Assembly (NCBI GenBank): GCA_947624765.1
Contig: CANQLS010000100.1
Coordinates: 1 to 5,812 of the forward strand
DNA from: an uncultured Clostridia bacterium
GTDB lineage: Bacteria; Bacillota; Clostridia; TANB77; UBA1234
DNA: 5,812 bases
Reading direction: 5' to 3'
In this document: positions 1-5,343 of the stretch, one piece after another
Layout: each line of letters opens with the position of its first letter
How positions within the stretch are numbered: the stretch's first letter is position 1
Notes under the pieces: generated by a model
Told to the model about the DNA's origin: nothing
What the model saw: the letters and a program-made list of their open reading frames with translations, nothing else
The model's database searches: none
Translations under genes and position numbers: made by a program

Positions 1-195
1 AATAATGTAAAGAACTATAGCGATGATATTGCTGCTGTGATTGATATGGAAGTAAAAAGAATTATAGATAGTGGATACAATAGAGCAAAAACAATTTTGC
101 AAGAGCATATTGAAAAGTTACATCGTGTAGCCAGTGTATTGCTAGAGAAAGAAAAAATTGAAGCTGAAGAATTTGAAGAAATTATGAATTCGTAA
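1..195 (+). CDS. ftsH: ATP-dependent zinc metalloprotease FtsH, C-terminal end (partial)
   Basis: The window opens inside a reading frame whose last 64 residues match the C-terminal end of the FtsH M41 peptidase domain. Visible are the helix with IDMEVKRIID, then GYNRAKTIL, a HIEKLHRVASVLLEKE stretch and the closing EAEEFEEIM. In FtsH family members this conserved helical region follows the zinc site and precedes a variable tail. FtsH is a membrane-anchored AAA+ protease that degrades misfolded membrane proteins and some regulators. The AAA module, HEXXH site and transmembrane helices lie upstream of the window and cannot be checked. The protein stops right after the conserved region, so it has almost no C-terminal tail. 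serS follows 88 bp downstream on the same strand, so co-transcription is possible. Confidence 0.85.
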   Translation, partial: NNVKNYSDDIAAVIDMEVKRIIDSGYNRAKTILQEHIEKLHRVASVLLEKEKIEAEEFEEIMNS

Positions 196-212
196 GCCAA
201 ATGATAAATAAC

Positions 213-261
213 GAATAATGAATGATGAAATATAAATTTGTGTTTTCATCATTCATTATTC
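213..261. repeat. Perfect 18-bp inverted repeat between ftsH and serS
   Basis: Arms 213-230 and 244-261 are exact reverse complements (18 of 18) around a 13-nt loop. The arms are built from AATAATGAAT / AATGATGAAA-type units. No T run follows on the plus strand (the next bases are ATAAAAAGG, leading into the serS ribosome binding site), so it is a poor classical terminator. It may be a transcript-stabilising or read-through hairpin between ftsH and serS, or a copy of a dispersed palindromic repeat. A similar element lies after serS. Confidence 0.85.
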
Positions 262-283
262 ATAAAAAGGTTGGAGGGAAAAA

Positions 284-1564
284 ATGTTAGATATAAAATT
301 TGTAAGAGAAAATCCAGAAATCGTAAAAGAAAATATTCGTAAAAAATTTCAGGATAAAAAATTACCATTAGTAGATGAGGTAATTGAATTAGATAAAAAA
401 GTTCGTGAATTAAAATTAGAGGGTGATAAATTACGTGCTGAAAGGAATGCTACAAGTGATGCAATCGGTGCATGTATGAGAGAAAAGAGAATTGAAGAGG
501 CGAACGAAAAGAAAGCACAAGTTACAAAAATTAATGAAAGATTAGAAACTTTAGAAAAAGAAGAAGTAGAAGTATCAGAAAGATTAAAGAAAGACATGAT
601 GGTAATTCCAAATATTATTGATCCTTCTGTACCTATTGGAAAAGATGATAGTGAAAATGTAGAAGTACAAAGATTTTTAGAGCCTAAGACGCCTAATTTT
701 GAAATTCCTTACCATGTAGACATTTTGGAAAAATTAGGTGGAATTGATTTAGATAGTGCAAGACGAGTTGCAGGTAATGGCTTTTATTATTTAATTGGCG
801 ATGTAGCTAGATTACATTCTGCGGTATTAACTTATGCAAGAGATTTTATGATTGATAAAGGTTTTACATATTGCATTCCACCTTTTATGATACGAAGCAA
901 TGTTGTAACTGGTGTTATGAGTTTTGATGAAATGGACCAAATGATGTATAAAATAGAAGGTGAAGATTTATATTTGATTGGTACTAGTGAACATTCTATG
1001 ATTGGTAAATTTATTGATACATTTGTTGAGAAAAAGGATTTGCCTTATACATTAACTAGTTATTCACCTTGCTTTAGAAAAGAAAAAGGAGCACATGGCA
1101 TTGAAGAGAGAGGCATTTATCGAATTCATCAATTTGAAAAACAGGAAATGATTGTTGTTTGTGAACCTGAAGATTCTATGAAATGGTTTGATAAAATGTG
1201 GGGCTATACAGTTGAGTTATTTACTAGTATGGATATACCAGTAAGAACATTAGAATGTTGTAGTGGTGATTTAGCTGATTTGAAAGTAAAATCTATTGAT
1301 GTAGAAGCATGGAGTCCTAGACAACAAAAATACTTTGAAGTAGGAAGTTGTTCTAATTTAGGTGATGCTCAAGCAAGGAGATTAGGTATAAAAATAAAAG
1401 GACCAGATGGAAATTATTTTGCACATACGTTAAATAATACTGTATCAGCACCTCCACGTATGCTTATTGCTTTATTAGAAAATAACTTGAATGAAGATGG
1501 TAGTGTTAATATACCAAAAGTATTGCAACCTTACATGGGTGGAAAAACACAGATAAGGTCATAA
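284..1564 (+). CDS. serS: Serine--tRNA ligase (SerRS, class II)
   Basis: A cytosolic class II aminoacyl-tRNA synthetase that activates serine with ATP and charges tRNA-Ser (and tRNA-Sec where present). At 426 residues it has normal full length. Residues 1-105 open with MLDIKFVREN and form the tRNA-binding antiparallel coiled-coil arm, rich in K and E. The catalytic core follows: motif 1 around 197-207 (PPFMIRSNV), the serine-site TSE triplet at 234-236, motif 2 from FRKE (264-267) to HQFEKQE (282-288), SCSNLGDAQARR at 355-366, and motif 3 at 388-399 (SAPPRMLIALLE, with Arg391). The ending QPYMGG is typical of SerRS. Motif 2 and 3 wording (KGAHGIEERG; APPR where many SerRS have a glycine-rich GR) fits a variant I recall from other Clostridia, not a defect. 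The start is supported by GGAGGG at 273-278, 5 nt before the ATG. No T-box leader is visible upstream. Confidence 0.97.
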   Translation: MLDIKFVRENPEIVKENIRKKFQDKKLPLVDEVIELDKKVRELKLEGDKLRAERNATSDAIGACMREKRIEEANEKKAQVTKINERLETLEKEEVEVSERLKKDMMVIPNIIDPSVPIGKDDSENVEVQRFLEPKTPNFEIPYHVDILEKLGGIDLDSARRVAGNGFYYLIGDVARLHSAVLTYARDFMIDKGFTYCIPPFMIRSNVVTGVMSFDEMDQMMYKIEGEDLYLIGTSEHSMIGKFIDTFVEKKDLPYTLTSYSPCFRKEKGAHGIEERGIYRIHQFEKQEMIVVCEPEDSMKWFDKMWGYTVELFTSMDIPVRTLECCSGDLADLKVKSIDVEAWSPRQQKYFEVGSCSNLGDAQARRLGIKIKGPDGNYFAHTLNNTVSAPPRMLIALLENNLNEDGSVNIPKVLQPYMGGKTQIRS

Positions 1565-1588
1565 TAAAAATAATGAATAATTATTAAT

Positions 1589-1635
1589 AATGAAGAATGA
1601 ACTGTATTGTATTAAGATACGGTTCATTCTTCATT
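1589..1635. terminator. Long hairpin between convergent serS and DUF4364 genes, probable bidirectional terminator
   Basis: Arms 1589-1607 and 1617-1635 pair over 19 positions around a 9-nt loop. The only irregularity is T1603/G1621, a G-U wobble in the plus-strand transcript but an A-C mismatch in the minus-strand transcript. It lies 25 bp after the serS stop and 11 bp beyond the end of the minus-strand gene. Downstream T content is modest on both sides (TTTCCCTTGATTTT on plus; AT-rich on minus), so efficiency is uncertain. The arms resemble the palindrome upstream of serS. Confidence 0.65.
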
Positions 1636-1645
1636 TCCCTTGATT

Positions 1646-2179
1646 TTAACTATTACTTTTTGTTAACATTTCAATAATTTGAGGATAAATTTCGCTAGCA
1701 TGATTTTTCCAGTTTTCAGCAATTACTTTTGCTTGATCTTGTGAGGCACAATAGATATTTAATGAGAAAAGTGTTTTATGAGCTTCAGAAATTTTACATT
1801 TTGTTATATATTCATTATCACTTTCTGGGATATATTCTGCGGTTACAGTGGATTCATTTCGAACTTTTTGTAAAAGTTCTTTTGTAATTACATCTAATTT
1901 ATGTTTTGTAATTCCAGGAAGCATATTTTCTGTTAATGCTAGAATTTCCTTACCAGTTGGAGTAATTTCATATAACCATTCTTCTTCTTGTTTATAACTC
2001 ATAACATATTTTTTTTCTACTAAATCAGATAATAGATGTTGAAAGTAGTAATAATTAAAACCTTCAAAATCATATAAGAGTCTTAAAATTTGTAGATTTG
2101 TTAAAGTACAACTAGCATTACTTAATAAATATAAAATAATTAATTTGTTTTCTGCAAGATTTTCAGCATCTTCTTTCAT
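1646..2179 (-). CDS. DUF4364 family protein, winged-helix-like putative regulator
   Basis: A 177-residue protein that I recognise as DUF4364 (Pfam PF14277) from its overall pattern. The N-terminal part, LAENKLIILYLLSNASCTLTNLQ... (residues 8-30), then YYYFQHLLSDLVEKKYV (43-59) and a YEITPTGKEIL wing-like segment (70-80), looks like a winged helix of the PadR/MarR shape. The C-terminal part ends with the conserved-looking AENWKNHASEIYPQI (154-168). No member function is firmly known to me; a transcriptional regulator is an inference from the fold. I chose the ATG at 2177-2179 because GGTGG lies 5 nt upstream of it. The open frame extends to a TTG at 2237-2239, but that extension covers a strong promoter (-35 at 2231-2236, -10 at 2208-2213), so those residues are unlikely to be translated. 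An ATG four codons upstream has no proper ribosome binding site. The gene is divergent from the ECF sigma gene and convergent with serS. Confidence 0.85.
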   Translation of the reverse strand: MKEDAENLAENKLIILYLLSNASCTLTNLQILRLLYDFEGFNYYYFQHLLSDLVEKKYVMSYKQEEEWLYEITPTGKEILALTENMLPGITKHKLDVITKELLQKVRNESTVTAEYIPESDNEYITKCKISEAHKTLFSLNIYCASQDQAKVIAENWKNHASEIYPQIIEMLTKSNS

Positions 2180-2191
2180 TAAAACCACCAT

Positions 2192-2205
2192 CTTTCTTAC
2201 GAAAG
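2192..2205. promoter_or_regulatory. Small dyad at the predicted start point of the DUF4364 transcript, possible operator
   Basis: CTTTC (2192-2196) and GAAAG (2201-2205) form an exact 5-bp dyad around TTAC. It overlaps the expected transcription start, about 7 nt after the -10 box on the minus strand, and lies just before the GGTGG ribosome binding site. It could be a regulator binding site or a short 5' hairpin. It contains TTACGAAA, close to the palindrome TTACGTAA at 2287-2294 in the same spacer. The dyad is short and may be chance. Confidence 0.25.
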
Positions 2206-2207
2206 TT

Positions 2208-2236
2208 ATTATATCATTAGAATATATATTTTTCAA
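2208..2236 (-). promoter_or_regulatory. SigA-type promoter for the DUF4364 gene
   Basis: On the minus strand, TTGAAA (2236 to 2231), a 17-bp spacer and a perfect TATAAT (2213 to 2208) form a near-consensus vegetative promoter. Predicted transcription begins near 2201, leaving a leader of about 22 nt before the ATG at 2179. This position also argues against the upstream TTG start of the DUF4364 frame. Confidence 0.75.
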
Positions 2237-2319
2237 CAAAAACAGCCTTGTTTCTGTGAAAATCTGTTATTGAATAATTCTGCTGTTTACGTAATTTATA
2301 CGATTATTAAAAAAATAGA

Positions 2320-2347
2320 TTGTCATTAAATTAAAATATGGTATAAT
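2320..2347 (+). promoter_or_regulatory. SigA-type promoter for the ECF sigma / anti-sigma operon
   Basis: TTGTCA (2320-2325), a 16-bp spacer and a perfect TATAAT (2342-2347) lie 33 bp before the sigma factor ATG. The predicted leader is about 27 nt and contains AAAGGCGGTGG as ribosome binding region. The boxes are housekeeping type. I saw no convincing ECF-type autoregulatory promoter (AAC-like -35 with CGT-like -10) in the spacer, so the operon may be transcribed constitutively and controlled at protein level. Confidence 0.7.
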
Positions 2348-2380
2348 AATGTTGAAAATTGTTAGAAAGGCGGTGGAAAG

Positions 2381-2968
2381 ATGATTGATGAACGAGAATT
2401 AGTTAGAAATGCAAAAAATGGCGATTTAAAGGCATATGAAGAAATTATTGGTCTTTATGAGAAAAAAGTTTTTAGCACTATTTATTACATGGTTAAGAAT
2501 GATAATGAAGTAGAAGATATAGCACAAGAAGTGTTTATTAAAATATATAGAAATTTAAAAAATTTTAAGGAGGAATCATCTTTATACACCTGGATTTATC
2601 GAATTACTATAAATGTATGTATTGATGAATTAAAAAAACGTAAAAAAGTTGTATATTTAGATGAAAAAATAGAAACAAAAGAAGGAGAATTGGAAGTACA
2701 ATTACAAGACGACGGAAAATCACCGAGTGATTTAGCTGAAGATCAAGACGTAAAAGATCGTTTGAAAAAATGTATTGATAGATTACCAGAAAATCAAAAA
2801 ATTATGATTATTCTTCGTGATATTAAAGGTTTTACATATATGGAAATTGCAGAAATGATGAAAATAAATCTAGGAACAGTAAAATCAAAAATTAGTAGAG
2901 CTAGGTCTGCGCTTAAAGAACTATTAGAAGAGGACGGAACTTTTTTAGAATATGATGAGTCTATATAA
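2381..2968 (+). CDS. ECF-type RNA polymerase sigma factor (sigma-70 family)
   Basis: A 195-residue group 4 sigma factor that would direct RNA polymerase to a dedicated promoter set, usually in response to envelope or other extracytoplasmic stress. Region 2 spans about residues 18-88, with EDIAQEVFIKIYRNL (45-59) and SLYTWIYRITINVCIDELKKRKK (67-89) carrying the core-binding and -10-recognition helices. An acidic linker (90-125) follows. Region 4 runs from about 127 to 183, with RLPENQKIMIILRDIKGFTYMEIAEMM (134-160) and NLGTVKSKISRARSALKEL (163-181) forming the -35-binding helix-turn-helix. The length is normal for a SigW/RpoE-like factor and there is no extra C-terminal domain. The start is supported by AAAGGCGGTGG at 2366-2376. 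The next gene, 31 bp downstream, encodes a single-pass membrane protein, which is the usual arrangement for a sigma/anti-sigma pair. The regulon and ECF subgroup cannot be assigned from this window. Confidence 0.95.
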   Translation: MIDERELVRNAKNGDLKAYEEIIGLYEKKVFSTIYYMVKNDNEVEDIAQEVFIKIYRNLKNFKEESSLYTWIYRITINVCIDELKKRKKVVYLDEKIETKEGELEVQLQDDGKSPSDLAEDQDVKDRLKKCIDRLPENQKIMIILRDIKGFTYMEIAEMMKINLGTVKSKISRARSALKELLEEDGTFLEYDESI

Positions 2969-2999
2969 TCAGTATTGAATAGAAGGGGGGAGATAGTAT

Positions 3000-3542
3000 A
3001 TGAAGAAAATGTTGGAAGAATTGAAGAATTTAGATATTGAAGAGACATATGATGTGCCAATTACATTTCGTAAAAGTGTTATTGAACGTATTCAAAAAGA
3101 AGAAAAACACAGTAAAATGAAATATATTATCTCGGCTCTTTCAACGGTTGCAGTTGTGATTGTTGCAGTAGTTGTAGTTGCTCAAGGAAGAATTAAATCA
3201 AATCGTGAAGAAGAATTAATGAATGAAGATGTTGGTTTTTATGATATTACTATGCAAAAGCCAAATGAGCCTATATCTGTTGAGGATACGGATTCAATAA
3301 ATGATTCTTCCGAACAAGCAGCAACTCCTACAGAAAAACTTTCTTCAGAAAATGTTGCTATAAATATGAAAGATTATTATGCAGAGATAGTAGATTTATT
3401 AAATATTAATGGAATTGAAGCAAAATATGAGAATGATGAGGTAAAAGCAAAAGACAATATTGAAAATGTAAAAATGATATTCTTTTATTATGAAGATATG
3501 GTAGAAATGGAACAAGATGGAGAGTATGTTATTATAAAATAA
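3000..3542 (+). CDS. Single-pass membrane protein, probable non-zinc anti-sigma factor
   Basis: I do not recognise a named family for this 180-residue protein. It has a charged N-terminal segment of about 41 residues, including DVPITFRKSVIERIQKEE (18-35), which resembles the short amphipathic segment seen in clostridial anti-sigma and related membrane proteins. One hydrophobic helix follows (about 43-62, rich in V and A, preceded by K40-K41 and followed by R64/K66). Then come an acidic S/T/E-rich linker (about 70-120) and a compact C-terminal part (121-180) with predicted helix-strand-strand-helix-strand character. Positive charges before the helix suggest a cytosolic N terminus and outside C terminus. 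Its place just after an ECF sigma gene suggests it binds and silences that factor. There is no cysteine, so the HxxxCxxC zinc anti-sigma motif is absent. The ribosome binding site GGGGGGAG (2985-2992) is strong, so good translation relative to the sigma factor is likely. No partner binding has been shown. Confidence 0.75.
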   Translation: MKKMLEELKNLDIEETYDVPITFRKSVIERIQKEEKHSKMKYIISALSTVAVVIVAVVVVAQGRIKSNREEELMNEDVGFYDITMQKPNEPISVEDTDSINDSSEQAATPTEKLSSENVAINMKDYYAEIVDLLNINGIEAKYENDEVKAKDNIENVKMIFFYYEDMVEMEQDGEYVIIK

Positions 3543-3554
3543 GGGTACTAATTA

Positions 3555-3577
3555 AGCGGGCGATTAGCCCGCTATTT
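3555..3577 (+). terminator. GC-rich hairpin after the sigma/anti-sigma operon, weak intrinsic terminator
   Basis: AGCGGGC (3555-3561) and GCCCGCT (3567-3573) form a perfect 7-bp stem with a 5-nt loop, standing out in very AT-rich surroundings. It begins 13 bp after the stop of the membrane protein gene. The following bases are ATTTCTATT, only a broken T tract, so termination may be partial and some transcripts may continue into recN, whose ATG is 30 bp downstream. Confidence 0.7.
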
Positions 3578-3602
3578 CTATTGGCATTTTGGAGGTAATT
3601 TT

Positions 3603-5213
3603 ATGTTAGGGCAATTACATATTAAAAATATCGGAATTATTGATGAATTAACAGTTAATTTTGAGGATAACTTAAATATTATTACTGGAGAAACAGGTGC
3701 AGGAAAAAGTTTGGTTATTGATGCAATAGGTGCTATTACAGGCAGTAGAGTTTCTAAGGAAATGATACGTACTGGAAGTGATATGGCATTTGTAGAAGCA
3801 TGCTTTTTTGGTGATGAAGATGATACAATCTTAGCTAGAGAGATTTACCAAAATGGTAGAAATATTTGTAAAATAAATGGAAAAATGGTTACGGTATCTG
3901 AATTAAAAGAAATAGGTGAAAAATTGATTGATATTCATGGTCAGCATGATAATCAATCGTTGCTAAATCCAAAAACACATTTAGAATTATTAGACAGTTT
4001 TGCTGGTGCAAATTTATTTAAAGTGAAAGAAGAATATGCAAAAGTATTATTAGAGTATAAAGATGTTACTGCTAAAATTAAAAGTAATTATGGTGATGAA
4101 AAAGAACGAGCTAGAAGACTAGATTTATTAAATTATCAAATAGACGAAATTGCTGCAGCAAAATTAAAAACATCAGAAGAAGAAACTTTATTAGCACGTA
4201 GAAAGATTTTAATGAATGCAGAAAAAATTGCAAAAGCATTGAATTCATCTCATGAAATATTAGAAAGTTCAGTTTTAGATGAATTAAATCATGTAGGAAA
4301 ATCTATTACAGATATATCTGATTTAGATGAAAAATATAATGAGCTTTTAACACAAATAAATGATTCTTATTATAATTTACAAGACGTTGTAAGTAATTTA
4401 TCTGATTATATTTCTGAAATTGATTTTGATGAGAATGAACAAGAGCAAATTGAAGAACGCTTAGATTTAATTAATAGTATGAAAAGAAAATATGGAAATA
4501 AAATCGAAGATATTTTAGCATATTATGATAAGGTAAAAGAAGAAAAACATTTTCTTGAAAATTCTGAAGAAATTATTAGCAAATTAAAAAATGAACAAAC
4601 AGAATTGGAGAAACGTTTAAAAAACTTAGCTGAAGATATTACAAAGAAAAGAAAAATTTGTGCTGAAAAAATTGAAAAACAAATTAATAATCAAATGCAA
4701 GATTTGGAGATGAAAAAAGCTTATTTAAAATTTGAATTTTTAGAATCAGAAGATTATCTCGAAGATGGTATGGATGAAGTGCAACTTTTAATTTGTACCA
4801 ATGTTGGTGATGAATTAAAACCATTATCTAAAATTGCTTCTGGTGGTGAGATTTCAAGAGTAATGCTTGCCATAAAAACCGTATTAGGAGAATACGATAA
4901 TATTCCAACGATGATATTTGATGAAATTGATACAGGAATTAGTGGTCAAGCTGGAAAGGCAGTAGCTGAAAAATTAAAAATTATTGCAAAAACTCATCAA
5001 GTAATTTGTGTAACACATTTGCCAAGTATTGTTGCGACTGGAAAAGCGAATTATTATATTGATAAAATTGTAAAAAATTCGCAGACAAGAACCCAAGTTA
5101 GGCGACTAAGTGAAGATGAAACAGTAAGAGAAATTGCTAGAATTATTGCTGGTAATGATATAACATCTTCTGTTTTAGAACATGCAAGAGAGCTAAGACA
5201 AAAAAGCGTATAA
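3603..5213 (+). CDS. recN: DNA repair protein RecN (SMC-like ATPase)
   Basis: A cytosolic SMC-related ATPase that acts early in double-strand break repair by homologous recombination, gathering broken ends with RecA. At 536 residues it is slightly shorter than E. coli RecN (553) and B. subtilis RecN (576), the difference probably lying in the central coiled coil. Walker A is GETGAGKS (29-36). The conserved DIHGQHDNQSLL is at 110-121. Coiled-coil sequence rich in K, E and L occupies about 145-375. The ABC signature is KIASGGEISR (410-419), Walker B is MIFDEIDTG (437-445) with D440 and E441, and the switch histidine is H472 in THLPSIVA. All catalytic elements are intact. The start has GGAGG at 3591-3595, 7 nt upstream. 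No clear own promoter or LexA box was seen between 3543 and 3602, so expression may depend on read-through from the sigma operon. A strong terminator follows, then spoIVB. Confidence 0.97.
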   Translation: MLGQLHIKNIGIIDELTVNFEDNLNIITGETGAGKSLVIDAIGAITGSRVSKEMIRTGSDMAFVEACFFGDEDDTILAREIYQNGRNICKINGKMVTVSELKEIGEKLIDIHGQHDNQSLLNPKTHLELLDSFAGANLFKVKEEYAKVLLEYKDVTAKIKSNYGDEKERARRLDLLNYQIDEIAAAKLKTSEEETLLARRKILMNAEKIAKALNSSHEILESSVLDELNHVGKSITDISDLDEKYNELLTQINDSYYNLQDVVSNLSDYISEIDFDENEQEQIEERLDLINSMKRKYGNKIEDILAYYDKVKEEKHFLENSEEIISKLKNEQTELEKRLKNLAEDITKKRKICAEKIEKQINNQMQDLEMKKAYLKFEFLESEDYLEDGMDEVQLLICTNVGDELKPLSKIASGGEISRVMLAIKTVLGEYDNIPTMIFDEIDTGISGQAGKAVAEKLKIIAKTHQVICVTHLPSIVATGKANYYIDKIVKNSQTRTQVRRLSEDETVREIARIIAGNDITSSVLEHARELRQKSV

Positions 5214-5237
5214 TTTTTTGTTTTACAATAAAAAATG

Positions 5238-5278
5238 AAAAATTACCTTTTATCTATCAAGAAAGGTAATTTTTTTTT
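5238..5278 (+). terminator. Intrinsic terminator after recN
   Basis: AAAAATTACCTTT (5238-5250) pairs perfectly over 13 bp with AAAGGTAATTTTT (5262-5274) around an 11-nt loop. A run of nine T (5270-5278) closes the structure, its first bases being part of the stem. It starts 25 bp after the recN stop. This should separate recN transcription from spoIVB. Confidence 0.9.
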
Positions 5279-5282
5279 GCCT

Positions 5283-5289
5283 CATAATA
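5283..5289 (+). promoter_or_regulatory. Possible SigF/SigG-type -10 element for spoIVB
   Basis: CATAATA fits the CATNNTA -10 pattern of forespore sigma factors, which are known to drive spoIVB in Bacillus subtilis. It lies between the recN terminator and spoIVB, where a promoter is expected. The matching -35 is poor: GAAAG at 5261-5265 with a 17-bp spacer has only three of five positions of GMATA and overlaps the terminator. Treat as a tentative site. Confidence 0.3.
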
Positions 5290-5292
5290 TCA

Positions 5293-5325
5293 CATCATTT
5301 TGGACAACTTAAAGTTGAAATGATG
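5293..5325 (+). repeat. Bulged inverted repeat in the spoIVB leader
   Basis: CATCATTT (5293-5300) pairs with AAATGATG (5318-5325). Inside it CAAC (5305-5308) pairs with GTTG (5314-5317), leaving a TGGA bulge on the left and a 5-nt loop. The hairpin ends one base before the ribosome binding region AGGAAGGGG (5326-5334) of spoIVB. It could be a 5' leader structure affecting translation or an operator dyad. There is no T tract, so it is not a terminator. Confidence 0.5.
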
Positions 5326-5343
5326 AGGAAGGGGCAAAGTAAA

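Noticed and set aside
15..200. 61-codon minus-strand open frame opposite the ftsH end
   Set aside because: It lies fully opposite a plus-strand frame with clear FtsH similarity; serine/isoleucine-rich composition is what antisense of Lys/Glu-rich coding DNA gives.
213..261. Hairpin before serS as an intrinsic terminator of ftsH
   Set aside because: The stem is perfect but no T run follows on the plus strand; listed as an inverted repeat instead.
349..597. 82-codon minus-strand open frame inside serS
   Set aside because: Antisense shadow of the SerRS coiled coil; Ser/Phe/Leu-rich with no family likeness.
388..1474. SerRS motif 2/3 variation as evidence of a non-canonical or inactive synthetase
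   Set aside because: TSE, motif 2 FRKE...HQFEKQE, and motif 3 arginine are all present, and the wording matches a SerRS variant I recall from other Clostridia, so it is an ordinary active enzyme.
2257..2302. Possible ECF-type autoregulatory promoter (TGAAAA or TGAATA with CGTAAT)
   Set aside because: Spacing between the candidate -35 and -10 boxes is wrong (13 bp from TGAATA at 2271 to CGTAAT at 2290, and 27 bp from TGAAAA at 2257) and there is no AAC core; the SigA-type promoter at 2320-2347 is much better.
2794..3060. 88-codon minus-strand open frame across the sigma / anti-sigma junction
   Set aside because: Overlaps two well-supported plus-strand genes, low-complexity composition, no recognisable domain.
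3145..3180. Repetitive GTTGCAGTAGTTG-like stretch in the membrane protein gene
   Set aside because: It simply encodes the Val/Ala-rich transmembrane helix; no independent repeat is needed.
4040..4730. Low-complexity Lys/Glu-rich middle of recN as an insertion
   Set aside because: It is the normal RecN coiled coil in one unbroken frame, and total length is near the family norm.
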